From contig NZ_JASBRN010000016.1 in NCBI RefSeq assembly GCF_030149505.1, positions 1 through 57,082 of the forward strand: a stretch of 57,082 nt of DNA, in the 5' to 3' direction. Source of the stretch: Nocardioides sp. GTDB taxonomy: Bacteria > Actinomycetota > Actinomycetes > Propionibacteriales > Nocardioidaceae. The position numbers were made by a program, and so were the translations under genes. Under the pieces are notes generated by a model. That model saw only the letters and a program-made list of their open reading frames with translations. It was not told where the DNA came from and did not search any database. Each line of letters begins with the position of its first letter. Within the stretch, counting starts at the first letter, position 1. Of the stretch, positions 33,126 through 41,378 are shown in pieces.

Positions 33126-33155
33126 CGCCACGCCCTCGCGCCGGCGCCGGGCACG

Positions 33156-34346
33156 TCAGCCCGCCAGCGCGCGGTCGAGGTCGGCGAGCAGGTCGTCGAC
33201 CGACTCGATGCCGACGCTGAGCCGGACCAGGTCAGCGGGCACCTCCAGGTCGGTGCCCGCGACGCTCGCGTGGGTCATCCGGCCGGGGTGCTCGATGAGG
33301 GACTCGACGCCGCCCAGGGACTCCCCCAGCGTGAAGACGTGGGTGCGCTCGCAGAGCGCCAGTGCCGCCTGCTCGCCGCCCTTGACGCGGAAGGACACCA
33401 TGCCGCCGTACCGCTTCATCTGCTTGGTCGCGACCTCGTGGCCGGGGTGGTCGGCGAGCCCGGGGTAGATGACCTGCTCGACGGCGGCGTGGCCGAGCAG
33501 GTGCTCGACGACCCGCTCGGCGTTGTCGCAGTGGCGGTCCATCCGCACCGCGAGGGTCTTGAGGCCGCGCAGGGTGAGCCAGGCGTCGAAGGGGCCGGCG
33601 ACCGCTCCCATCGCGTTCTGGTGGAAGCGCAGCCGCTCCGCGAGCTCGTCGTCGCGCACCACCAGGGCGCCGCCGACGACGTCGGAGTGGCCGCCGACGT
33701 ACTTGGTCGTGGAGTGAACGACGACGTCGGCGCCGAGGGTGAGGGGCTGCTGGAGGTACGGCGAGGCGAAGGTGTTGTCGACGACCAGCAGCGCGCCCGC
33801 GTCGTGGGCGACGGCCGCGAGCGCCTCCACGTCACCGATCGTGAGCAGCGGGTTGGTCGGGGTCTCGACCCACACCAGGCGGGTCTCGCCGGGGCGGATG
33901 GCCGCGCGCACGGCGTCGACGTCGGAGACCGGGGCGGGGCTGTGCTGCAGGCCCCAGACCTTCTCGACCTTGTCGAAGAGCCGGAAGGTGCCGCCGTAGG
34001 CATCATCGGGGATGACCGCGTGCTGGCCCGGTGCGCAGAGCGACCGGAGCAGGGTGTCCTCGGCGGCCAGGCCGCTGGCGAAAGCCAGTCCGTGGGTGCC
34101 GCCCTCGACCGCCGCGAGCGCGCCCTCGAGTGCGGTGCGGGTGGGGTTGGCGGACCGGGAGTACTCGTAGCCGCCACGCAGCCCGCCGACCCCGTCCTGC
34201 TTGTAGGTCGAGGTGGCGTAGATCGGGGGGATCACGGCACCGGTCGTCGGGTCCGGCTCGTAGCCCGCATGGATGGCGCGGGTCTCGAAGCCGGCCTCGG
34301 ACCAGTCGGGAGGGGTGTCGCTGTGGTCTGAGGTGTGCTCGCTCAC
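33156..34346 (-). CDS. metB: cystathionine gamma-synthase (Cys/Met PLP family)
   Basis: A 396-aa PLP enzyme of the Cys/Met metabolism group that joins O-acyl-homoserine with cysteine. The N-terminal GFETRAIHAGYEPDPTTGAVIPPIYATSTY and the PLP-lysine signature HSTTKYVGGHSDVVGG (Lys near residue 211) are clear. M. tuberculosis metB (Rv1079) is two genes from greA in the same neighbourhood, which favours gamma-synthase over gamma-lyase, but this family cannot be separated with certainty by sequence reading. GTG start. It lies 12 bp downstream of the hypothetical gene at 34359-35252 and 30 bp upstream of the AI-2E gene, suggesting one transcript through ilvA. Confidence 0.9.
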   Translation of the reverse strand: MSEHTSDHSDTPPDWSEAGFETRAIHAGYEPDPTTGAVIPPIYATSTYKQDGVGGLRGGYEYSRSANPTRTALEGALAAVEGGTHGLAFASGLAAEDTLLRSLCAPGQHAVIPDDAYGGTFRLFDKVEKVWGLQHSPAPVSDVDAVRAAIRPGETRLVWVETPTNPLLTIGDVEALAAVAHDAGALLVVDNTFASPYLQQPLTLGADVVVHSTTKYVGGHSDVVGGALVVRDDELAERLRFHQNAMGAVAGPFDAWLTLRGLKTLAVRMDRHCDNAERVVEHLLGHAAVEQVIYPGLADHPGHEVATKQMKRYGGMVSFRVKGGEQAALALCERTHVFTLGESLGGVESLIEHPGRMTHASVAGTDLEVPADLVRLSVGIESVDDLLADLDRALAG

Positions 34347-34358
34347 CTGCCGAGAGTC

Positions 34359-35252
34359 TCAGATGTCGAGCGCCTGGGCGACCTCGGGGTCGAGGGCCTC
34401 GGCGAGCCGGTGCTCCGCCGCCGCACCGTCGTCACCCGCGCGGGTGACGGGCAGCCAGTCGTCGTGGCGCACCCAGTGCACGAGGGGGCTCAGCGGCCCG
34501 GGTGCGGCGGCGTGGGTCGCGCCCAGGTAGTCGGCCATGGGTCCGATGCTCCGGGCCGCGCCGGGGCCGTCGACCACGCGCAGCACGACCTGGTGGCGGT
34601 ACGGCACGCCGACCAGGACGCCGCGGCCGCGGTCCTCCTCCTCGACCCGCTCGAGCACCTCGTCGAGCACCAGCGAGGTGCTCGCGACCAGGCCCGACTC
34701 CCCGACGAGGAGGTCGAAGCCGGCCTCGGGGTCGTCGACGGGTGCGACCCGGTCGTGGCTCAGGTCCATCCCGCGGGCGCGTGCGCGCAGGTTGTCGCGG
34801 GCCTGCTCGCGCCACGGCACGTGCGGGGCGCGCTCGGCCAGGGCCGCGGCCGAGGGCGTGAGCGCCTCGTCGCCGAGGTCGAGGGTCACGACCGAGGTCA
34901 GGTCCTCGGTCACCCGGGGAGCGTCGGGGTCCCAGCCCTCGGGCAGGGAGTCGGTGGGCACCAGCCGCAGCGCCGCCGCCGACAGCAGGGTGTGGTCGGG
35001 CAGCTCGGCGAGCGAGGAGGGGCCGGGCGCGAGGACGTCCTCGACGTGCCGCTCGACCAGCCCCGGCCACCGCGCCGTCGGCTCGGTCGCACACTCCGCA
35101 GCCAGGTCCCGCAACGGGTACACGCCGCCGCCCTCGACGACCAGCTCGTCGCCGACCGGGCGCACCACGATCCCCGCGCGCGCCAGCGTGGCCTCCACCA
35201 GCTGGTGCAGCCGTCGTACCTGCAGCGGCGAGAGGGGGGAGGTCGGCGTCAC
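34359..35252 (-). CDS. hypothetical protein (297 aa)
   Basis: I do not recognise it. It is soluble, acidic and rich in Leu, Val and Asp, with strand-helix alternation such as LHQLVEATLARAGIVVRPVGDELVVEGG, and looks like a conserved cytosolic actinobacterial hypothetical (a DUF1444-like fold is possible). No signal peptide, membrane segment or catalytic motif is visible. The GTG at 35252 is chosen; the upstream in-frame extension is Arg-rich and overlaps the divergent region before msrA. It lies 12 bp upstream of metB, and is probably cotranscribed with it. Confidence 0.65.
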   Translation of the reverse strand: MTPTSPLSPLQVRRLHQLVEATLARAGIVVRPVGDELVVEGGGVYPLRDLAAECATEPTARWPGLVERHVEDVLAPGPSSLAELPDHTLLSAAALRLVPTDSLPEGWDPDAPRVTEDLTSVVTLDLGDEALTPSAAALAERAPHVPWREQARDNLRARARGMDLSHDRVAPVDDPEAGFDLLVGESGLVASTSLVLDEVLERVEEEDRGRGVLVGVPYRHQVVLRVVDGPGAARSIGPMADYLGATHAAAPGPLSPLVHWVRHDDWLPVTRAGDDGAAAEHRLAEALDPEVAQALDI

Positions 35253-35488
35253 CCGCCGACCGGCCCCGACGGCGAAGGTTCCCCATGGTTCGAGCCTCCC
35301 GAGCGGTGCTCTGGAGCGCCGGGCCGAGGCCAGCGACGCAGGTCGTGCGCGTCGTCGCGCACCGGTCAACTACCGGTGGGGAACATGCTCGGCTTGGGGT
35401 TGTTGCAAACATGGAGGCGCGTCGCACCAGGCGTGACACCAGGCGTGCCTCCCGCCCGCCGACACCCGCAAGCAGAAGGAGCCCGACC

Positions 35489-36136
35489 GTGCTCTTCGGC
35501 CGCAAGCAGACCGCCCTCATCGAGCCCGAGCAGACCCTCCCCGGCCGCAGCGAGCGCCCCTGGCACCTCGCCGAGAAGCACCTGGTGCTGGGCACCCCGC
35601 TGGTCACCGACACCGCACCGGCCGGCCACGAGGTCGCGATCTTCGGCCTCGGCTGCTTCTGGGGAGCGGAGGAGATCTACTGGCAGCTCCCCGGCGTGTG
35701 GTCGACCTCGGTCGGGTACGCCGGCGGGACGACCCCCAACCCGTCGTACGAGGAGGTGTGCTCGGGGCGCACCAACCACACCGAGGCCGTGCGCGTCGTC
35801 TTCGACCCCACCGTCGTGTCGTACGCCGACCTGGTGAAGCGCTTCTTCGAGGTGCACGACCCCACGCAGGGCATGCGCCAAGGCAACGACGTGGGCACGC
35901 AGTACCGCTCCGCGATCTACTTCACGACGCCCGAGCAGGAGCAGGTCGCCCGCGAGCTGACCGACGTCTACGGCGCCGAGCTGGCCCGGCGCGGGCTGGG
36001 CGCGATCACCACCGAGATCCGTCCGGCCGCCGAGACGCCGTACTACTACGCCGAGGACGTGCACCAGCAGTACCTGCACAAGAACCCCTACGGCTACCGC
36101 TGCCACGCCAACACCGGGGTGCCGTTCCCGGCCTGA
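35489..36136 (+). CDS. msrA: peptide methionine-S-sulfoxide reductase A
   Basis: A 215-aa enzyme repairing Met-S-sulfoxide. The catalytic GCFWGAEEIYWQ motif (Cys near residue 55) and the Y-A-G-G-T...P-S-Y-E-E-V block are intact, and C-terminal YRCHANTG supplies a possible resolving Cys. The N-terminal extension of about 48 residues before the catalytic region (GRKQTALIEPEQTLPGR) is usual for actinobacterial MsrA. The GTG at 35489 is chosen because AGAAGGAG lies 7-8 nt upstream; in-frame upstream codons encode an Arg-rich stretch. It is divergent from the hypothetical gene. Confidence 0.93.
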   Translation: MLFGRKQTALIEPEQTLPGRSERPWHLAEKHLVLGTPLVTDTAPAGHEVAIFGLGCFWGAEEIYWQLPGVWSTSVGYAGGTTPNPSYEEVCSGRTNHTEAVRVVFDPTVVSYADLVKRFFEVHDPTQGMRQGNDVGTQYRSAIYFTTPEQEQVARELTDVYGAELARRGLGAITTEIRPAAETPYYYAEDVHQQYLHKNPYGYRCHANTGVPFPA

Positions 36137-36250
36137 GCCACCTCGACTGGTCCCCTCGTCCGCGGGGCGCAGGGAGGCGCGTCCCCCAGGCATGGGGGGC
36201 GGGCCGTGCCGCCCGGCGGCGAAGCGGCCTGGGCCGATGGGAACCTGGCC

Positions 36251-36256
36251 TAGCCT
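36251..36256 (+). promoter_or_regulatory. -10 element of GH26 gene, leaderless-type
   Basis: TAGCCT, 6 nt before the ATG at 36263. Confidence 0.5.
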
Positions 36257-36262
36257 GGACCC

Positions 36263-37480
36263 ATGCAGATCCGTGCGCCCCGTCCTCTCGCGCTCCTCCT
36301 GATGCTCTGTCTCGGAGCGGGGGCCGCCGCCGCGCCAGCCGCCGCGGGCACGGACGGCCGCCCGAGCGACGCGTCCGAGGGAAGCGTGAGCGCCGAGCGG
36401 CCCGTCGAGACGCAGCGCGGGAAGGCCCGTCCTGCGCGTGGTTTCCTCGCGCCTCGTTCGGGAGTGCTCTTCGGCGTCTCCATCGACTGGGGCAACGACA
36501 CGCTGGCCGCCTACGCCGAGCGCCTGGGGCGCGCACCGGCGGTGGCCGTGACCTTCACCGGCTTCCCGATGAGCTCCCAGGAAGAGATGTGGCTCGACCA
36601 GGCGGTCGAGCAGGCGCGGGCCGCAGGGAGCGAACTGCTGCTGACCGTGGAGCCGTTCACGGGACTCGACGCGGTGACGAAGGCCAACTCGCGCGCCCTG
36701 GCCACACGCCTCGCGGGGTACAACCGGCAGGGGGTCGATGTCTACCTGCGGTTCGCGCACGAGATGAACGGGTCCTGGTACCCCTGGGCGCAGAAGCCCG
36801 ACGACTACGTCGACGCCTTCCGTCGCATGGCGACCGCTGTGCACGCCACGGCGCCACGCACCGCCATGATGTGGGCCCCCAACTACGGCGGTGGCTACCC
36901 GTTCGCCGGCGGCGTGCACCAGGCGCCGGCCGGCCGGGCAGACGCGGAGGCGATGGACACCGACGGTGACGGCACCGTCACCGGCGAGGACGATCCCTAC
37001 CGCCCGTACTGGCCCGGCCGCAAGCACGTGGACTGGGTGGGGATGTCGGTCTACCACTGGGGTGCGGTCTACCCCTGGGGCGAGAACGAGGTGCCCGAGG
37101 ACGGCAAGTACGTCGACCTCCTGCGCGGCACCTACGACGGGGCCGCCGGCGACGAGCTCGCCGTGCCGGACTTCTACCGCGAGTACGGCGAGCGGATGCG
37201 GCTCCCGGTGGCGGTGACCGAGACGGCCGCGTTGTACGTGCCCGACGCAGGTGGGGCGGACGAGCGAGCGATCAAGTCGGCGTGGTGGGATCAGGTCCTG
37301 GCCGCGACGAACGCCCGGACGATGCCGTGGTTGAAGATGGTGAACTGGTTCGAGTGGGCCAAGTTCGAGCCCGAGGTCGACGGTCGGGTCGACTGGACCG
37401 TCACCACCACCCCCGAGATCGCCGAGGGCTTCGTCGCTGCCCTGCCCCGGTGGCTGCGCTACGCAGGCGGTGCCCGCTGA
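36263..37480 (+). CDS. secreted glycoside hydrolase family 26-like (beta-mannanase fold)
   Basis: A 405-aa exported protein. The Sec signal peptide is [26 protein letters not shown] (cleavage near 28), then a low-complexity linker and a TIM-barrel catalytic domain. The acid/base motif RFAHEMNGSWYPW (Glu near residue 170) and a nucleophile-position Glu in VAVTETAALYV fit GH26. Inserted between barrel elements is DTDGDGTVTGEDDPY (near residues 232-246), matching a type-I dockerin/EF-hand calcium loop. The predicted activity is endo-cleavage of a beta-mannan or related glycan outside the cell. The next gene is an acyltransferase-like protein 74 bp away; the pair resembles exopolysaccharide-associated genes, but this is inferred. 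Confidence 0.8.
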   Translation: MQIRAPRPLALLLMLCLGAGAAAAPAAAGTDGRPSDASEGSVSAERPVETQRGKARPARGFLAPRSGVLFGVSIDWGNDTLAAYAERLGRAPAVAVTFTGFPMSSQEEMWLDQAVEQARAAGSELLLTVEPFTGLDAVTKANSRALATRLAGYNRQGVDVYLRFAHEMNGSWYPWAQKPDDYVDAFRRMATAVHATAPRTAMMWAPNYGGGYPFAGGVHQAPAGRADAEAMDTDGDGTVTGEDDPYRPYWPGRKHVDWVGMSVYHWGAVYPWGENEVPEDGKYVDLLRGTYDGAAGDELAVPDFYREYGERMRLPVAVTETAALYVPDAGGADERAIKSAWWDQVLAATNARTMPWLKMVNWFEWAKFEPEVDGRVDWTVTTTPEIAEGFVAALPRWLRYAGGAR

Positions 37481-37554
37481 GCCGGGACTCCCACGGTGCT
37501 GCGGAGCAGGCGCCGACCACCCCTCGGGCCGACCGCGCCGGCGACGCTGCGGAC

Positions 37555-38352
37555 ATGGACGCGTTCTGGGGCTCCTACGCGCTCGCGGGTCGACCGGGCG
37601 CCCGATACGCGCTGCGTCACCCGCTCGCCCTGTGGCGTGCGGTCCGCGCTGCTCACCGTCTGCCCCTCGTGCCCGTCGCCCCGTCCTCGACGCCCGGCGG
37701 CCGGGCGGTGGGGGCCGCCGCCCGGACGAAGACCGTCCTCGGGATCCCGAGCCGGGTGCTGGGCACCTCGGCCCTGGCGATCCCGGCGGAGACCGGGGCC
37801 TACCTCGCCGGCCGGTCGGCGGCCACGCTCCGACGGAAGGTGCGAGCGGCACAGCGCGCCGGTGTGGTGGTCGAGGCGGTCCGCGACCGCGCCGAGCGCG
37901 AGCACCTCGTGGCCCTCGCCGACGAGCGGGAGCGCCAGCACCCGGACCCGACGTACCGCGTCGCCGAGCCCGACAACCAGGACCTCCTCGACCACGACCT
38001 GTGCCTGGTGGCTCGCGGCCCGGACGGGAGCCCCCTGCTGCTCAGCGTCACACCCGTGGACCGCGACCTGGCGACCTTGCGGTACTTCCGCACCCTCGGT
38101 TCCGGGCCCCTGCACAGCGATGCCCGCTACCTCGTGACCGCTGAGCTGGTCGACCGGCTCTCCGCGCGAGGGGTCCGGTGGTTGCTCGACACCGAGCCCG
38201 TGAGCACGCAGACCAGCGGTCTGCGGCACTTCCAGCGGATGCTCGGGTTCCAGTACGTCCGGGTGCGTCTCGCCCGCACCCCGGCCACCGGCGGTGCCAC
38301 CGCCGGCTGGCATGCCGTCCACGCCGTCGCCGGCTACGCCGCGGTCCTCTAG
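37555..38352 (+). CDS. GNAT/FemAB-like acyltransferase-fold protein (hypothetical)
   Basis: A 265-aa cytoplasmic protein. The segment LAGRSAATLRRKVRAAQRAGVVVEAVRDRAERE is characteristic of the FemAB/DUF2156-type acyltransferases, followed by GSPLLLSVTPVDRDLATLRYF and a C-terminal RGVRWLLDTEPV...LRHFQRMLGFQYVRVRL typical of a GNAT fold. It may transfer an acyl or aminoacyl group to a polysaccharide or lipid acceptor. No catalytic residue can be named. The ATG at 37555 is the first start after the GH26 stop (74 bp) and no strong ribosome binding site is seen, so the start is uncertain. Confidence 0.6.
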   Translation: MDAFWGSYALAGRPGARYALRHPLALWRAVRAAHRLPLVPVAPSSTPGGRAVGAAARTKTVLGIPSRVLGTSALAIPAETGAYLAGRSAATLRRKVRAAQRAGVVVEAVRDRAEREHLVALADERERQHPDPTYRVAEPDNQDLLDHDLCLVARGPDGSPLLLSVTPVDRDLATLRYFRTLGSGPLHSDARYLVTAELVDRLSARGVRWLLDTEPVSTQTSGLRHFQRMLGFQYVRVRLARTPATGGATAGWHAVHAVAGYAAVL

Positions 38353-38465
38353 CCGAGCCCTCGACCCGGTCGCACCGACGGCTCCCCCGCCCGTTCCGCG
38401 GCACCCCGCCGGCGCCGGGCAGCCCTCACCCCGCCGTCCCTTGTGGCCACCCGGATGATGGACGA

Positions 38466-39809
38466 GTGACCGAGATGCCCCGCAAGGCGATGGCGCGCAC
38501 CGCCCGGCTGGCCGGCCTGCCCCTGGGGTACGCCGGGCGGCAGGCCGTGGGCCTGGGCAAGCGGATCGGCGGCAAGCCCGCCGAGGCCGTGATGAGCGAC
38601 ATCCAGCAGCGGACCGCCGAGCAGGTCTTCCGCACGCTGGGCGAGCTCAAGGGCGGCGCGATGAAGTTCGGCCAGGCGCTGTCGGTGCTGGAGGCGGCGC
38701 TGCCCGAGGAGATGGTCGGGCCCTACCGCGACCAGCTGACCAAGCTGCAGGACGCCGCCCCGCCGATGCCGACCAGCACCGTGCGGGAGGTCCTGGCGCA
38801 GGACCTCGGGGCGGACTGGAAGACCCATCTCGTGTGGCTGGACGGAGGTCCGACCGCGGCCGCGTCGATCGGCCAGGTGCACCGTGGTCGGTGGCGCGAC
38901 GAGGACGGCGTCGAGAAGGGCGTCGCGGTCAAGGTGCAGTACCCCGGTGCCGGCGAGGCGATCCAGGCCGACCTGAAGCAGCTCTCCCGCCTGGGCCGCA
39001 CGGTCGCACCGCTCATCCCCGGCATCGACGTCAAGCCGCTCGTGGCGGAGCTCCAGGCCCGGGCGGTCGAGGAGCTCGACTACACCCTCGAGGCGCGCAG
39101 CCAGCACACGTTCCACGAGGCCTTCCGGGGCGACCCCGAGATCGTCATCCCGGACGCGGTCGCCAACGGCCCGACCGTGCTGGTCACCGAGTGGCTGGAG
39201 TCCACGTCCTCCCTCGCAGCGGTCATCGCCGACGGCACCCAGGAGCAGCGCGACCACTTCGGCCGGTTGTTCACGCTGTTCCTCGTCGCGGCCCCCGCCC
39301 GCACCGGTCTGCTCCACGCCGACCCGCACCCTGGCAACTTCCGTGTCGTGCCGGGCGTTGACGGTGGCCCCGAGCGGCTCGGCGTCCTCGACTTCGGCGC
39401 GGTCGCCCGGCTCGAGGGCGGCTTCCCGCCGGCCATGGGCCGGCTGCTGAGCCTGACTGCCACCCGCACCGGCGCCGAGCTCGTCGCCGCGATGCGGGAG
39501 GAGGGGTTCATCAAGGAGAAGGTCCAGGTCGACCCCGAGCTGGTCAGGGAGTACCTCTTCCCGTTCATCGAGCCGGCGCTGGTCGAGCGGTTCCAGTTCT
39601 CCCGCGAGTGGATGCGTGGGGTGTTCGCGCGGATCAACGACCCGAGGAACCCCGCGTTCACGATCGGCCTCAAGCTCAACCTGCCGCCGTCGTACCTGCT
39701 GATCCACCGCACGTGGCTCGGCGGGCTGGGCATCCTGTCGCAGCTCGAGGCCGAGGCGCCGTTCCAGCAGATGCTGATCGACCACGTGCCGGGGTTCACC
39801 CTCGACTGA
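38466..39809 (+). CDS. ABC1/AarF (UbiB) family atypical kinase
   Basis: A 447-aa protein with the ADCK/UbiB fold. The KxGQ motif is MKFGQALSVLE, the Ala-rich loop replacing the glycine loop is AAASIGQVHRG, the ion-pair Lys is in VAVKVQYPG, and the catalytic loop is LLHADPHPGNF, followed by the metal motif VLDFGAVARL. Family members support quinone/lipid metabolism through ATPase activity rather than protein phosphorylation. The GTG 38466 is supported by GATGAT 6 nt upstream; ATG 38475 is the alternative. It is convergent with the DinB gene across a strong hairpin. Confidence 0.9.
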   Translation: MTEMPRKAMARTARLAGLPLGYAGRQAVGLGKRIGGKPAEAVMSDIQQRTAEQVFRTLGELKGGAMKFGQALSVLEAALPEEMVGPYRDQLTKLQDAAPPMPTSTVREVLAQDLGADWKTHLVWLDGGPTAAASIGQVHRGRWRDEDGVEKGVAVKVQYPGAGEAIQADLKQLSRLGRTVAPLIPGIDVKPLVAELQARAVEELDYTLEARSQHTFHEAFRGDPEIVIPDAVANGPTVLVTEWLESTSSLAAVIADGTQEQRDHFGRLFTLFLVAAPARTGLLHADPHPGNFRVVPGVDGGPERLGVLDFGAVARLEGGFPPAMGRLLSLTATRTGAELVAAMREEGFIKEKVQVDPELVREYLFPFIEPALVERFQFSREWMRGVFARINDPRNPAFTIGLKLNLPPSYLLIHRTWLGGLGILSQLEAEAPFQQMLIDHVPGFTLD

Positions 39810-39824
39810 GGCGGCCGGCCCGGA

Positions 39825-39868
39825 ACGTCATACGAGGTGTCCGAAGGGACATCCCGTCCGTATGACGT
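39825..39868. terminator. bidirectional terminator between aarF and dinB-like gene
   Basis: The outer stem ACGTCATACG/CGTATGACGT and inner stem GGTGTCC/GGACATC (one G-U) flank a GAAG loop. It is placed between convergent stops at 39809 and 39881. Confidence 0.8.
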
Positions 39869-39880
39869 CCCCGGAGGTGC

Positions 39881-40399
39881 TTAGAGGCCGGTGCGGCCGT
39901 CGATCGACTCGCGGATGAGGTCGGCGTGGCCGCAGTGCCGGGCGTACTCCTCGACCATGTGCACGAGGATCCAGCGCAGCGTCGGGGCCGAGCCGTGCCG
40001 CTCCCTGACGGCTCGGGTGTCCAGCCCCTCGCCGCGCGCGAGCGCCTCGTCGATCCGGACGTCGGAGGCGGCGATCTCCTCGTCCAGCCACGTGCGCAGC
40101 TGGTCGGGGCTGTCGTGGACGGCGCTGTGCCAGTCCCAGTCCTCGTCGGCGTCCCAGTCGACGTCGGCCCAGATGCCGGTGGCGTCGTTGCCGTGCAGCA
40201 CGATCGAGAACCACCACTGCTCGACGAACGTGAGGTGCTTGAGCATCCCGCCCAGGGTCATCGTCGAGGGCTGCAGGGTCCAGGCCAGCCCGTCGGCTCC
40301 GACGCCGGCGCACTGGCGGCGCAGGGTGTCGCGGAACTGGTCGAGGAAGGCGCGCAGCGTGGTGACCTCGTCGGCGTCCACGGGGACCGGGGTGCTCAT
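39881..40399 (-). CDS. DinB-superfamily protein (DUF664)
   Basis: A 172-aa four-helix-bundle protein. The metal-ligand histidines typical of DinB/MST are visible in GGMLKHLTFVEQWWF (His near residue 55) and in the pair LRWILVHMVEEYARHCGHADLIRE (His near 147 and 155). DUF664 proteins are frequent in Actinobacteria and some DinB relatives use mycothiol or bacillithiol as cofactor; since this organism encodes Mca, a mycothiol-linked transferase is possible, not shown. The start is supported by TAGGTT 6 nt upstream. Confidence 0.85.
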   Translation of the reverse strand: MSTPVPVDADEVTTLRAFLDQFRDTLRRQCAGVGADGLAWTLQPSTMTLGGMLKHLTFVEQWWFSIVLHGNDATGIWADVDWDADEDWDWHSAVHDSPDQLRTWLDEEIAASDVRIDEALARGEGLDTRAVRERHGSAPTLRWILVHMVEEYARHCGHADLIRESIDGRTGL

Positions 40400-40405
40400 C
40401 GGTCG

Positions 40406-40411
40406 AACCTA
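40406..40411 (-). promoter_or_regulatory. -10 element, leaderless-type
   Basis: TAGGTT on the minus strand, 6 nt before the DinB-like ATG at 40399. Confidence 0.5.
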
Positions 40412-40467
40412 GCCGGGTCGACGTCGGCGCCGCTCGACGACGGCGTACGACGGCGCGGCGTGAGGCC

Positions 40468-40827
40468 TCAGCCGCACCCGCCGGGGACGGCCGGGCCGTG
40501 GTCGGAGCCGGCGGGGCGGTGCAGCACCGCCCACGTGGGGGTCACGAGCAGGTCCTCGCCGTCGGCCTCGGCCGTGCCGTCGACCAGCAGCGTGAAGCCG
40601 GCCGGCTCGGTGCGCTCGGTCGGCGGCCACATCAGCGTCACGTCGGGGTGCGCGCCGGCGTTGGCGAGCGAGCCGCGGCCCGGGCCGCCCACCCGCAGCC
40701 GGCCGTCCTCGAGCACCGGTGCGGCCGCGACCGCCTTGACCTTCTCCCCCGAGGTGGTGAGCAGGTACGCCGTCGCGAACCGCTGCAGCTGTGCGGCGAT
40801 CGAGTCCAGCTCCACCGGGATGCTCAT
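40468..40827 (-). CDS. pyridoxamine 5'-phosphate oxidase-family protein
   Basis: A 119-aa split-barrel flavin-binding-type protein: FATAYLLTTSGEKVKAVAAAPVLEDGRLRVGGPGRGSLANAGAHPDVTLMWPP fits the F420/FMN-binding PPOX fold. It is short for a true PdxH and lacks the pyridoxine-site C-terminus, so it is more probably a flavin/F420-dependent reductase or binding protein. The ATG at 40827 is chosen because TACGCT lies 6 nt upstream and the domain begins directly; the open frame continues upstream without domain content. It is divergent from the DUF2695 gene. Confidence 0.75.
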   Translation of the reverse strand: MSIPVELDSIAAQLQRFATAYLLTTSGEKVKAVAAAPVLEDGRLRVGGPGRGSLANAGAHPDVTLMWPPTERTEPAGFTLLVDGTAEADGEDLLVTPTWAVLHRPAGSDHGPAVPGGCG

Positions 40828-40833
40828 GGCCGC

Positions 40834-40839
40834 AGCGTA
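40834..40839 (-). promoter_or_regulatory. -10 element, leaderless-type
   Basis: TACGCT on the minus strand, 6 nt before the ATG at 40827; it decides that start. Confidence 0.5.
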
Positions 40840-40930
40840 GTCGTCCACAGCCCTCGCGCCGGCCGGTGCGTGGTTGTCGGTGGCGCCCACCACGGTGGTC
40901 ACCACCAGACGCAGAGACGCGACGAGAGGG

Positions 40931-41335
40931 GTGGCCGTGGTGGCACAGGTGGTGAGGGACGCGGAGGAGTACCTCCGACGGGTGGCCGGCGAGGTGATGG
41001 CGCCGTACCCGCAGGAGTGCGTGCTCTGCTACGTCGCGCGGATGGTCGAGGAGCACGACTGTGACTCGACGCTGCGGTGGACGACACGGTTCCGCGAGCT
41101 GCGCTCGCCGCTCGCCTCCGGCCTCGAGGAGCGGATGCGGTCGGTCGGCGGCTTCTGCGACTGCGAGATCTTCGCCAACGGCTACGGGCTCGCGCGTGAG
41201 CACCTGGTGCGCGACCTCGACAGCGACGAGCTGGAGGCTCCGGAGAGGCTTCCGCCCTGCGCTGGCGTGAGGCAGATGGACTCGACGCGACCGTGCGGGG
41301 TCTGGGTGCGAGGTGGTGAGCCGCCCCTGCTGTGA
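40931..41335 (+). CDS. DUF2695-like cysteine-containing protein
   Basis: A 134-aa hypothetical. ECVLCYVARMVEEHDCDSTLRWTTRFRELRSP and MRSVGGFCDCEIFANGY match the DUF2695 pattern, with a C-x-x-C, a DCD and a C-D-C group that could bind a metal. Function unknown. The last about 30 residues (EAPERLPPCAGVRQMDSTRPCGVWV) contain two more cysteines outside the family core. Several clustered GTG codons (40931, 40937, 40940) are possible starts; the first is given. It is divergent from the PPOX-like gene and convergent with the TSUP transporter. Confidence 0.65.
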   Translation: MAVVAQVVRDAEEYLRRVAGEVMAPYPQECVLCYVARMVEEHDCDSTLRWTTRFRELRSPLASGLEERMRSVGGFCDCEIFANGYGLAREHLVRDLDSDELEAPERLPPCAGVRQMDSTRPCGVWVRGGEPPLL

Positions 41336-41378
41336 CGTGATGGCCGGACCGGACCGCGCGGCGTGCGGCGAGCGGCGC

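Noticed and set aside
31842..34331. 829-codon plus-strand open frame across the AI-2E and metB genes
   Set aside because: It is antisense to two well-recognised genes and is very rich in Gly, Asp, Arg and His; a shadow frame.
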